The notes under the pieces were generated by a model. That model did no database searches, had not been told where the DNA came from, and worked only from the letters and a program-made list of their open reading frames with translations. From Candidatus Caccousia avistercoris (GTDB lineage Bacteria; Bacillota; Clostridia; Oscillospirales; Acutalibacteraceae), in assembly GCA_018715025.1 (NCBI GenBank), contig DVMK01000225.1:1-25299 (forward strand): DNA of 25,299 nt. Reading direction: 5' to 3'. Shown here one piece after another: positions 8,205-16,384 of the stretch (the first letter of the stretch is position 1; each line of letters begins with the position of its first letter). The position numbers were made by a program, and so were the translations under genes.

Positions 8205-9419
8205 ATGAAATTCATCGAAGGCGGCGTTACGGCCGCAAAGGGGTTCACCGCAGGCGGCATCTACTGCGGGATCCGCAAAAATAAATCCAAGCCGGATCTG
8301 GCCATGATCCTCTCCTCCGTCCCCTGCGCGGCGGCGGGCATGTACACCAGCAACCTGGTGAAGGGCGCGCCCATCCTGGTGACGAAGAAAAACCTGGAAA
8401 ACGGCGTGGCCCGGGCGGTCATCTGCAATTCCGGCAACGCCAACACCTGCAACGCAGACGGGGAGGAAAAGGCCTGGGAGATGTGCCGCATCGCCGGGGA
8501 AGCCCTCTCGGTGGATCCCTCCGACGTGATTGTGGCCTCCACCGGCGTCATCGGCCAGGTGCTGCCCATCGAGCCCATCCGGCAGGGGGCGCCCGCGTTG
8601 GCCGCCAGCCTTTCCGAACAGGGCTCCGCCCTGGCGGCCAGGGCCATCATGACCACCGACACGGTGGAAAAAGAGGTGGCCGTGGAACTGGAGATCGGCG
8701 GTAAGCCTGTGCGCATGGGCGGCATCTGCAAGGGCTCCGGCATGATCCACCCCAACATGTGCACCATGCTCTGCTTCCTCACCACCGACGCGGCGGTGTC
8801 CGCCCCGGTGCTGGAGCAGGCGCTGCGGGGCGTGGTGGCAGACACCTTCAACATGGTGAGCATTGACGGCGACACCTCCACCAACGACACCGTCACCATC
8901 ATGGCCAGCGGCCTGGCCGGCAACCCGGAAATCCGGCCCGGCTCGCCGGAGTACAAGGCCTTCTACGCCGCCCTGAAGGCCATGTGCGTCAGGCTGGCCC
9001 GCCAAATGGCCAAGGACGGGGAGGGAGCCACCAAGCTGCTGGTGTGCAGGGTCTCCGGCGCCAAGGACAAAGCCGCCGCCCGGCAGGTGGCCAAGGGCGT
9101 GGTCTGCTCTACCCTGTTCAAGGCCGCCATGTTCGGGGCGGACGCCAACTGGGGCCGCGTGCTGTGCGCCATCGGCTACTGCGGCGCGGACGCCGACATA
9201 GGGAAGGTGGACGTTTCCTTCCGCTCCTCCGCCGGGCAGGTGGACGTGTGCCGCGGCGGCGCGGGCATCCCCTTCAGCGAGGAGGAGGCCAAGCAGGTGC
9301 TGAGCCAGGACGAGATCGACGTGCTGGTGGCCCTGGGGGACGGCGAAGCCTCGGCAGAGGCCTACGGCTGCGACCTGACCTATGATTACGTGAAGATTAA
9401 CGGGGATTACCGCACCTGA
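8205..9419 (+). CDS. argJ: Glutamate N-acetyltransferase / ornithine acetyltransferase
   Basis: ArgJ transfers the acetyl group from N-acetylornithine to glutamate, giving ornithine and regenerating N-acetylglutamate. Some members also use acetyl-CoA, which cannot be decided from sequence. The 404-aa precursor contains the self-cleavage site at GSGMIHPNMCTML: Thr187 would become the N-terminal nucleophile of the beta chain. The residue before it is Cys rather than the common Ala. The N-terminal GGVTAAKGF and NSGNANTC segments are typical. AAAGGAG lies 12 nt before ATG 8205. Having argJ explains the absence of argE. Confidence 0.96.
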   Translation: MKFIEGGVTAAKGFTAGGIYCGIRKNKSKPDLAMILSSVPCAAAGMYTSNLVKGAPILVTKKNLENGVARAVICNSGNANTCNADGEEKAWEMCRIAGEALSVDPSDVIVASTGVIGQVLPIEPIRQGAPALAASLSEQGSALAARAIMTTDTVEKEVAVELEIGGKPVRMGGICKGSGMIHPNMCTMLCFLTTDAAVSAPVLEQALRGVVADTFNMVSIDGDTSTNDTVTIMASGLAGNPEIRPGSPEYKAFYAALKAMCVRLARQMAKDGEGATKLLVCRVSGAKDKAAARQVAKGVVCSTLFKAAMFGADANWGRVLCAIGYCGADADIGKVDVSFRSSAGQVDVCRGGAGIPFSEEEAKQVLSQDEIDVLVALGDGEASAEAYGCDLTYDYVKINGDYRT

Positions 9420-9442
9420 GCGGCAAAGAGGGGGAACAAGCC

Positions 9443-10300
9443 ATGCAGATTTCCAACGGGGACCGGGCCAAGGTGCTGGTGCAGGCCCTGCCCTACATCC
9501 AGCAGTACGCGGGAAAGACCGTGGTGATCAAATACGGCGGCAACGCCATGATCAACGAAGAGCTGAAGCAGGCCGTCATGAGCGACATTGTGCTCATGCA
9601 GCTGGTGGGCATCAACGTGGTGCTGGTGCACGGCGGCGGGCCCGAGATCAGCGCCATGCTGAAGAAAATCAACAAGGAAAGCCGGTTTGTGAACGGCCTG
9701 CGCTACACCGACGAGGAGACCATGGACGTGGTGCAGATGGTGCTGGCCGGCAAGGTGAACAAAGACCTGGTGCAGCTTCTGCAGCAGAACAGCGGCCGGG
9801 CCGTGGGCCTGTGCGGCATGGACGGCGGCATGCTGCGGGCAGAAAAGCTCAGCGCCTCAGAGGACCTGGGCTACGTGGGGGAGATTGTGGAGGTGAACAC
9901 CCAGATTATTGAGGACGCCACCTCCCAGGGCTATGTGCCGGTCATCTCCACCGTGGCCGCCGGGGTGGACGGCCACGCCTACAACATCAACGCCGACATT
10001 GCCGCCGCCCAGATCGCCGCCAAGCTGAACGCCCGCAAGCTCATCCTCATGACAGACATCCGCGGCCTTCTGCGGGACAAGGACGACGAGAGCACCCTCA
10101 TCCCGGTGGTGAACGTGAGCTCTGTGCCCAAGCTGCAGCACGACGGGATCATCTCCGGCGGCATGATCCCCAAAATCCAGTGCTGTGTGGAGGCGGTGCG
10201 CCGCGGCGTGAGCCGGGCCCACATCATCGACGGGCGCATCCCCCACTCCATCCTCATTGAGCTGTTCACCGACGAGGGCATCGGCACCATGCTGTACTGA
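9443..10300 (+). CDS. argB: Acetylglutamate kinase
   Basis: ArgB phosphorylates N-acetylglutamate with ATP and is the usual feedback point for arginine. The 285-aa protein of the amino-acid kinase family has KYGGNAM near the N-terminus, HGGGPEI for substrate binding, NINADIAAAQIA and the C-terminal GGMIPKIQCC. The N-terminal RAKVLVQALPYIQQY helix is of the type found in arginine-sensitive hexameric enzymes, so feedback inhibition is likely but not proven. GAGGGGG precedes ATG 9443; argD follows after 19 nt. Confidence 0.97.
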   Translation: MQISNGDRAKVLVQALPYIQQYAGKTVVIKYGGNAMINEELKQAVMSDIVLMQLVGINVVLVHGGGPEISAMLKKINKESRFVNGLRYTDEETMDVVQMVLAGKVNKDLVQLLQQNSGRAVGLCGMDGGMLRAEKLSASEDLGYVGEIVEVNTQIIEDATSQGYVPVISTVAAGVDGHAYNINADIAAAQIAAKLNARKLILMTDIRGLLRDKDDESTLIPVVNVSSVPKLQHDGIISGGMIPKIQCCVEAVRRGVSRAHIIDGRIPHSILIELFTDEGIGTMLY

Positions 10301-10319
10301 GAAAAGGAAGGGATTTACC

Positions 10320-11495
10320 ATGACTTCGGAAGAGATCAAACGGCTGGACGCTTCCAGCTTCATGCCCACCTACGGCAGGTTCGGCGCGGTGCTCTGCTCC
10401 GGCAGAAACGCCTCGGCGAAGGACTGCGAGGGGAAGGAGTACATCGACTTCGGCAGCGGCATCGGGGTCAATTCCCTGGGCTGGTGCGACGAGGGCTGGG
10501 TGAAGGCGGTGTGCGCCCAGGCAGGCGCGCTGCAGCACACCTCCAACCTGTACTACAGCCCGGCCCCCGCCTCCTTTGCGGCAGAGCTGTGCCGCGTTTC
10601 CGGCTACGCCGCCGTGTTCCTGGGGAATTCGGGGGCCGAGGCCAACGAGTGCGCCATCAAGCTGGCCAGGAAGCACGGGGTGGAACAGAAGGGCGAGTCC
10701 TGCTGTGAGATTATCACCCTGCGGAATTCCTTCCACGGCCGCACCGTCACCACCCTGGCGGCCACCGGCCAGGACTCCTTCCACCAATACTTTTTCCCCT
10801 TCACCGGCGGCTTCCGCTACGCGGAGCCCAGCCTGGAGGACGTGAAGGCCCAGATGAGCGAAAACACCTGCGCCGTTATGGTGGAGTTTATTCAGGGCGA
10901 GGGGGGCGTGCTGCCCCTGGACCCCCAGTTTGTGAAGGACCTGGCCGCCCTGTGCCGGGAACGGGGGGTGCTTCTTGTGGCCGACGAGGTGCAGACGGGC
11001 GCAGGCCGCACCGGCAGCTTTTACTGCTGCCAGCAGTACGGCGTCACCCCCGACGTGCTCACCAGCGCCAAGGGCCTGGGGGGCGGCCTTCCCATTGGGG
11101 CCTGCCTGTGCACGGAGGAGCTGAAGGACGTAATGGGCCGCAGCATGCACGGCTCTACCTTCGGCGGCAACCCGGTGGTGTGCGCCGGGGCCCTGGAGGT
11201 GGTGCGCCGGGTGTCCCAGCCGGAATTCCTGGCCCAGGTGCGGGAAAAAGGGCGGTACCTGCGGCAGCGCCTGGAGCAGATGGAGGGCATAGCCCAGGTG
11301 CGGGGCCTTGGCCTTATGCTGGGCGCCCTGCCCAGCCGGGGCACGGCGGCCCAGCTGGCCGCCGCCTGCGTGGAGGAGGGCCTGCTGGTGCTCACCGCCA
11401 AGGACTCCCTCCGCTTCCTGCCCCCCCTCACCATCACCCAAGAAGAGCTGGACAAGGGCCTGGCCATTCTGGAAAGGGTGCTGGCCAGCGCCTGA
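10320..11495 (+). CDS. argD: Acetylornithine aminotransferase
   Basis: ArgD is a PLP enzyme that converts N-acetylglutamate semialdehyde to N-acetylornithine with glutamate as amino donor. The 391-aa protein is a class III aminotransferase: YIDFGSGIGVNSLG near the start, NSGAEANECAIKLAR, FHGRTVTTLAATGQ, ADEVQTGAGRTG with the PLP-contacting Asp, and SAKGLGGGLPIGA with the PLP lysine (Lys251). The start ATG 10320 has AAGGAAGGG upstream. The frame is open through the end of argB, but that part is not ArgD. Confidence 0.96.
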   Translation: MTSEEIKRLDASSFMPTYGRFGAVLCSGRNASAKDCEGKEYIDFGSGIGVNSLGWCDEGWVKAVCAQAGALQHTSNLYYSPAPASFAAELCRVSGYAAVFLGNSGAEANECAIKLARKHGVEQKGESCCEIITLRNSFHGRTVTTLAATGQDSFHQYFFPFTGGFRYAEPSLEDVKAQMSENTCAVMVEFIQGEGGVLPLDPQFVKDLAALCRERGVLLVADEVQTGAGRTGSFYCCQQYGVTPDVLTSAKGLGGGLPIGACLCTEELKDVMGRSMHGSTFGGNPVVCAGALEVVRRVSQPEFLAQVREKGRYLRQRLEQMEGIAQVRGLGLMLGALPSRGTAAQLAAACVEEGLLVLTAKDSLRFLPPLTITQEELDKGLAILERVLASA

Positions 11496-11530
11496 CCCCT
11501 TCACTTTGTAATTGACAGGAGGAATCCCCT

Positions 11531-12442
<912 letters not shown>

Positions 12443-12472
12443 ACCCCTTCTCCCCCGCCCTTTGCCAGACAA

Positions 12473-12508
12473 GGCCCGCGCCGGAAAAACCGGTGCGGGC
12501 CTTTTTTT
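12473..12508 (+). terminator. Terminator of the arginine operon
   Basis: GGCCCGCGCCGG (473-484 of this kilobase) pairs with CCGGTGCGGGCC (490-501) around an AAAAA loop, with one G-U pair, and is followed by seven T (12502-12508). It is a textbook intrinsic terminator. Confidence 0.93.
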
Positions 12509-12593
12509 CACCCCCGTTTCCCCAATTCCCGCAGCAGCCGCGGAGGGTTTTTCGGCAGATTATGTAAATTTTTCAGCCCCGGGGGAAATACGG

Positions 12594-12622
12594 TTGAAAT
12601 AGCGCCGGATTTATGCGATAAT
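12594..12622 (+). promoter_or_regulatory. SigA promoter of the helicase leader
   Basis: TTGAAA (12594-12599), a 17-bp spacer and GATAAT (12617-12622), with TG one base before the -10 (extended -10). Transcription should begin near 12629, about 315 nt before the helicase start. Confidence 0.75.
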
Positions 12623-12628
12623 AAAGAA

Positions 12629-12923
12629 AACATACCCGGCAGGTACGTGGCGGCCCTCTGCCGCCGATGCACGGGAAAATACGGCTGCGCCCGGGAAGCG
12701 CCAGTGCCGCCCCTGTTTCAGGGCGCGGCATTTCTTGCTGTGCGGCCGGAAGTACCTGCGTTGGGTATTGGTGCAGGCACAGTGGGATCCGTTTCCGGCG
12801 GCCGCCGGCCCCAGCCCTGCATTCTCCCCCGCCTTCAGCCCGGGATGGGGCTGCCCTCAGCCGGCAGGGGAGCGCCGGGGCCCGCAGAGAGCGGGGCTCT
12901 GTTTTGCTGAGGGGACTATATTT
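12629..12923 (+). promoter_or_regulatory. Long structured leader of the RhlE helicase
   Basis: Between the promoter and the helicase lies about 300 nt without a credible gene but with nested pairing. GCAGGTAC (12639-12646) pairs with GTACCTGC (12752-12759). Inside this closing stem are GGCGGC/GCCGCC (12649-12665) and GTGCCGC/GCGGCAT plus CCCTG/CAGGG (12704-12731). Further on are a 14-nt palindrome (12795-12808), a CAGCCC/GGGCTG hairpin near 12837-12852, and GCCCGC/GCGGG(G)C (12880-12897) followed by TCTGTTTT, which resembles an attenuator. It matches no RNA class I can name. Feedback of a DEAD-box helicase on its own leader is known in other bacteria (for example long deaD leaders), so autoregulation is a reasonable inference. 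Confidence 0.45.
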
Positions 12924-12947
12924 ATGGAAAAGCAGGCTGATCTATGA
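12924..12947 (+). CDS. Possible 7-codon upstream ORF (MEKQADL)
   Basis: An ATG at 12924 has AGGGG 9 nt upstream, a better-placed ribosome site than the helicase's own AGCAGG. It reads seven codons to TGA (12945-12947), which overlaps the helicase ATG (12944-12946) in the arrangement CTATGA. Translation of the helicase may thus be coupled to this short ORF. There is no evidence beyond the signals themselves. Confidence 0.3.
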   Translation: MEKQADL

Positions 12948-14554
12948 CATTTGAAGAACTGAACATCATCCCCCCTATCCTGAACGCGCTGAAGGGCGCG
13001 GGCTACCAGGCCCCCACCCCCATTCAGGAAAAGGCCATTCCCCCCGTGCTGGACGGGCGGGATCTGCTGGGCTGCGCCCAAACGGGCACCGGCAAGACGG
13101 CCGCCTTTGCGGTGCCGATTCTGCAGCTGCTGCAGGGGCGCAGGGCGGAAAAGGGGAAGCGGCCCATCCGCGCGCTGGTGCTCACCCCTACCCGGGAGCT
13201 GGCCCTGCAAATCTATGAGAATTTTGAAATCTACGGAAAGCATCTGAACCTGCGCGCCGCCGTCATCTTCGGGGGCGTGGGCCAGGGGCCCCAGGTGGAC
13301 GCCCTGCAGCGGGGAATCGACATTCTGGTGGCGACCCCCGGGCGGCTGAACGACCTCATCGGCCAGGGCTATGTGAGCCTGGAGCGTCTGGAAATTTTTG
13401 TGCTGGACGAAGCGGACCGCATGCTGGACATGGGCTTCATCCACGACGTGAAAAAGGTCATTGCCAAAACGCCGAAGAAGAAGCAGACCCTTCTCTTCTC
13501 CGCCACCATGCCGCCGGAAATCCAGGAAATCGCCGACGACCTGCTTCACAACCTGGTGCGGGTGGAGGTGGATCCCCCCGCCAGCACGGTGGAGGCCATC
13601 CGCCAGTACGTGTATTTTGTGGACAAGGCCAACAAGCGGCATCTGCTCACCCACCTGCTGCAGAACCCAGAGCTGGTTTCCGTCCTGGTGTTCACCCGCA
13701 CCAAGCACGGCGCAGACCGGGTGGCGCGGGATTTGGCCAGGGCCAAAATTTCCGCCAAATCCATTCACGGGGACAAGTCCCAGGGGGCCAGGCAGGCCGC
13801 CCTTTCCGCCTTTAAGGAGGGAAGCTGCCGGGTGCTGGTGGCCACGGACATTGCCGCCCGCGGCATTGACATTGAAGAGCTTTCCCATGTGATCAACTAC
13901 GACATTCCCGAGGTGCCCGAAACGTACGTGCACCGCATCGGCCGCACAGGCCGGGCCGGGATGGACGGCACGGCCATCTCTTTCTGCACCATTGACGAGA
14001 TGGAGGATTTCAGGAACATCCAGAAGCTGACCGGGGGCCGCGTGCAGGAGGTGCAGGGGCATCCCTGGCCTATGGAAATCCTCACCCCCACCCCGAAGGC
14101 AGAGCGGGGCAGGCGGGGGCGCGGCCGCCAGGAGCAGCCCGCCCGGCAGGAGGCAAAGCAGGAGCCCCAACCCCAGCAAAAGCAGCCGAAGCAGGAAAAC
14201 CGCCGGAAGGAGCAGCCCCAGGCGGCGGCCCGGCCCGCCCGGCAGGCCCAGCCGAAAAAGGCCGGGGAGGAAGGCCGGAAAAAGGAAAAGCAGCGGGAGA
14301 AAAAGAACGCCGCCGGGAAGCAGAACGCCTCTCAGCCCAGCCCGCGGCAGTATTCTGAGCAGATGACGATCAAGCCCTCGCAGCGGCACCCGAAAAAGTA
14401 CGAATACCGGGACACCACCCGCCTGAAGGACGACATCATCACCTACACGCCGGACTGGGGCAGCCCGCCCTCTGCGCCGCGCTTCCAGCCCTCTGCCTCT
14501 TCCCGGAAAAAGCCGCAGGATCAGCCTCTTTCTGACAAGCCGTTCCGGCGGTAA
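12944..14554 (+). CDS. rhlE: DEAD-box RNA helicase, RhlE type
   Basis: This ATP-dependent RNA helicase probably acts in ribosome assembly or RNA turnover. All motifs are present in the 536-aa protein: Q motif TPIQEKAIP, motif I AQTGTGKT (45-52), PTREL, TPGR, DEAD (155-158), SAT (186-188), VLVFTRTK, ATDIAARGID and HRIGRTGR (330-337). The spacing and wording (RPIRALVLTPTREL, LDMGFIHDVKKV, HGDKSQGAR) follow RhlE closely. After the core, residues about 385-475 are a Gln/Lys/Arg/Pro-rich disordered tail, likely RNA-binding, ending in a more conserved-looking YEYRDTTRLKDDIITYTPDWG. The start at 12944 gives the standard MTFEELN opening. Confidence 0.93.
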   Translation: MTFEELNIIPPILNALKGAGYQAPTPIQEKAIPPVLDGRDLLGCAQTGTGKTAAFAVPILQLLQGRRAEKGKRPIRALVLTPTRELALQIYENFEIYGKHLNLRAAVIFGGVGQGPQVDALQRGIDILVATPGRLNDLIGQGYVSLERLEIFVLDEADRMLDMGFIHDVKKVIAKTPKKKQTLLFSATMPPEIQEIADDLLHNLVRVEVDPPASTVEAIRQYVYFVDKANKRHLLTHLLQNPELVSVLVFTRTKHGADRVARDLARAKISAKSIHGDKSQGARQAALSAFKEGSCRVLVATDIAARGIDIEELSHVINYDIPEVPETYVHRIGRTGRAGMDGTAISFCTIDEMEDFRNIQKLTGGRVQEVQGHPWPMEILTPTPKAERGRRGRGRQEQPARQEAKQEPQPQQKQPKQENRRKEQPQAAARPARQAQPKKAGEEGRKKEKQREKKNAAGKQNASQPSPRQYSEQMTIKPSQRHPKKYEYRDTTRLKDDIITYTPDWGSPPSAPRFQPSASSRKKPQDQPLSDKPFRR

Positions 14555-14572
14555 AACAACGAAGAAGCCACA

Positions 14573-14605
14573 GGGTGGGCTGCCGAAACCTTCGGCGGCC
14601 CGCCC
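14573..14605 (+). terminator. Hairpin after the helicase gene
   Basis: GGGTGGGC (14573-14580) pairs with GCCCGCCC (14598-14605), and GCCGAA (14582-14587) with TTCGGC (14591-14596), around ACC. Only TTCTG follows, so it is a weak or partial terminator. Some read-through into the Nudix gene is likely because no promoter was seen after it. Confidence 0.45.
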
Positions 14606-14627
14606 TTCTGCGTACCAAGGAAAGGAG

Positions 14628-15188
14628 ATGGGCCCCACGACGTACCGGGAAGCGGTCGCCGCCTACCAGCCGCAGAGCCTGCGGGAACAGGCGGACAGGG
14701 AACTGATTTTATACGCCATGGACGCCTTCCCCCAGAGCATCCTCACTAGGGAAAACCTTCTGTGCCACATGACGGCCTCCGCCTTCCCGGTAAACCCGGC
14801 CCGGACCGCCGTGCTCATGGCGTACCACAACATTTACCAAAGCTGGGCCTGGCCCGGCGGCCACGCGGACGGCAGCGACGACCCCCTGGCAGACGCCCTG
14901 CGGGAAACCTGGGAGGAGCTTGGGGTGCATGCCAGGCCCCTGTCGCCCCGGCCCGCCTCGGTGGAGGTGCTGCCGGTGCCCGCCCATGAAAAACGGGGGC
15001 GGCCGGTGGCGGCCCACCTGCACCTGAATGTGAGCTTCCTGCTGGAGGTTCCGGAGGACGCCCCCCTGCGGGGCGCGCCGGAGGAAAACAGCGGCGTGGC
15101 CTGGATCCCGCTGGCAAGGCTGGAGGAAGCCTGTTCAGAGCCGGACATGCTGCCCATTTACCGCAGGCTTGCGGACCGGGCGCGGTAA
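14628..15188 (+). CDS. Nudix hydrolase, substrate unknown
   Basis: This 186-aa Nudix-fold protein has the box GHADGSDDPLADALRETW-EELGV at residues 78-100. The catalytic RE...EE-G part is exact, but the first Glu of the G-x5-E pattern is Asp84. The preceding AVLMAYHNIYQSWAWPGGH is typical of clostridial Nudix proteins found near mutY. It may clean up oxidised or damaged nucleotides beside MutY, but this is inferred from position alone. AAAGGAG abuts ATG 14628; an upstream AAGG gives more usual spacing. The gene ends 10 nt before mutY. Confidence 0.85.
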   Translation: MGPTTYREAVAAYQPQSLREQADRELILYAMDAFPQSILTRENLLCHMTASAFPVNPARTAVLMAYHNIYQSWAWPGGHADGSDDPLADALRETWEELGVHARPLSPRPASVEVLPVPAHEKRGRPVAAHLHLNVSFLLEVPEDAPLRGAPEENSGVAWIPLARLEEACSEPDMLPIYRRLADRAR

Positions 15189-15198
15189 GGAGGAATTT

Positions 15199-16257
15199 AT
15201 GGAGCATTTGGATCTGCTGCAAAAGATTCCGGAGCCCCTGCTGGCCTGGTACGGCGGGCAGGCCCGGAGCCTGCCCTGGCGGGACAACCCAGAGCCCTAC
15301 CGGGTGTGGGTGTCTGAAATTATGCTGCAGCAAACCCGGGTAGAGGCGGTGAAGCCCTACTACGCCCGGTTTCTGGAGGCGCTTCCCACGCTGGAAGCCC
15401 TGGCCGCCGCCCCGGAGGACCAGCTGATGAAGCTGTGGGAGGGCCTGGGCTACTACAGCCGGGTTCGGAACATGCAGAAGGCGGCCCGCCAGGCCCTGGA
15501 GCAGTACGGCGGCCTGCCCGCCTCTTTGGAAGAGCTGCGGAAGCTGCCCGGCATAGGGGACTACACCGCAGGGGCGGTGGCCTCCATCGCCTTCGGCCTG
15601 CCTGTGCCCGCGGTGGACGGGAACGTGCTGCGGGTGGCCGCCCGGCTGACCAACAGCCGCGACGACGTGCTGTCCCCCGCAGTGAAGCGCCAGGTGGAGA
15701 ACGCCCTTCGCGGCGTCATTCCCCCGGGGCGGGCGGGGGACTTCAACCAGTCCCTCATGGAGCTGGGGGCCATGGTGTGCCTGCCCAACGGGGAGCCCCG
15801 CTGCCTGCTGTGCCCCCTGCGGGGGCTCTGCCTGGGCCTGGCGGCCGGCGCCGCCCCCGAGCTGCCGGTAAAGGCGAAAAAGAAGCCCCGGAAGCGGGAG
15901 GAAAAGACCGTTCTGGTCCTGCTGGACCGCCAGGGCCGCGCCGCGCTGGAGCGCAGGCCCCCCAAGGGGCTGCTGGCGGGCATGTGGCAGTTCCCCAGCC
16001 TGCCCGGCCGCGCCGGCGAAGCCCAGGCCCGGGCCGCCGCCGCCGGCTGGGGGCTTTCCGTCCTTTCCGCCGCCCCGCTGGAACCGGCGGCGCACATTTT
16101 CACCCACATCGAATGGCACATGACCGGGTTCCTGCTGCGGGTGGAAGGGCAGGGCCCCTTCACCTGGGCCGCCCCAGAAGAGCTGGAAGCCGCCTACGCC
16201 CTGCCCGCCGCCTTCCAGGCCTACCGGAAGGCCTGCTTCCCCCCAGAGCCCGGCTAA
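15199..16257 (+). CDS. mutY: A/G-specific adenine glycosylase MutY
   Basis: MutY removes adenine mispaired with 8-oxoguanine. The 352-aa protein has the catalytic Glu40 in SEIMLQQTRV, the helix-hairpin-helix LPGIGDYTAGAV (116-127) and catalytic Asp140 in PAVDGNVLR. The [4Fe-4S] cysteines are Cys194, 202, 205 and 211, spaced C-x7-C-x2-C-x5-C, one residue longer in the first gap than the E. coli protein. A C-terminal MutT-like domain (about 230-352) reads 8-oxoG. AAGGAGG precedes ATG 15199. It follows the Nudix gene closely, forming a possible oxidised-guanine repair pair. Confidence 0.96.
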   Translation: MEHLDLLQKIPEPLLAWYGGQARSLPWRDNPEPYRVWVSEIMLQQTRVEAVKPYYARFLEALPTLEALAAAPEDQLMKLWEGLGYYSRVRNMQKAARQALEQYGGLPASLEELRKLPGIGDYTAGAVASIAFGLPVPAVDGNVLRVAARLTNSRDDVLSPAVKRQVENALRGVIPPGRAGDFNQSLMELGAMVCLPNGEPRCLLCPLRGLCLGLAAGAAPELPVKAKKKPRKREEKTVLVLLDRQGRAALERRPPKGLLAGMWQFPSLPGRAGEAQARAAAAGWGLSVLSAAPLEPAAHIFTHIEWHMTGFLLRVEGQGPFTWAAPEELEAAYALPAAFQAYRKACFPPEPG

Positions 16258-16263
16258 GAATTT

Positions 16264-16286
16264 ACAGTTTTGAAACTGTTCTTTTT
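16264..16286 (+). terminator. Terminator after mutY
   Basis: ACAGTTT and AAACTGT (16264-16279) form an AT-rich stem directly followed by TCTTTTT. It lies 7 nt after the mutY stop and just before the next promoter. Confidence 0.65.
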
Positions 16287-16296
16287 CACAAAAAAA

Positions 16297-16305
16297 TGCT
16301 ATAAT
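16297..16305 (+). promoter_or_regulatory. Extended -10 promoter of the lipoprotein operon
   Basis: TGCTATAAT (16297-16305) is a perfect extended -10. No good -35 is present at 16-18 bp (the sequence there is TGTTCT). Transcription should begin near 16312. The 5' leader contains the direct repeat CCGCCCGGCG twice within about 30 nt (near 16340-16370). Confidence 0.65.
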
Positions 16306-16384
16306 AAATTCCTTACGGAAGAACGATTTTATCATACGGCCGCCCGGCGGGAAAGCCGCCCGGCGCAGCGGGAGGTGCAGGGGA

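Noticed and set aside
8194..8208. 4-codon ORF (MSKL) whose TGA overlaps the argJ ATG
   Set aside because: The AAAGGAG is only 1 nt from its ATG, too close to use; the site serves argJ itself.
12667..12954. Open frames of 70-95 codons in the helicase leader
   Set aside because: Low-complexity Arg/Pro/Ala products with no ribosome sites; the region shows RNA-type pairing instead.
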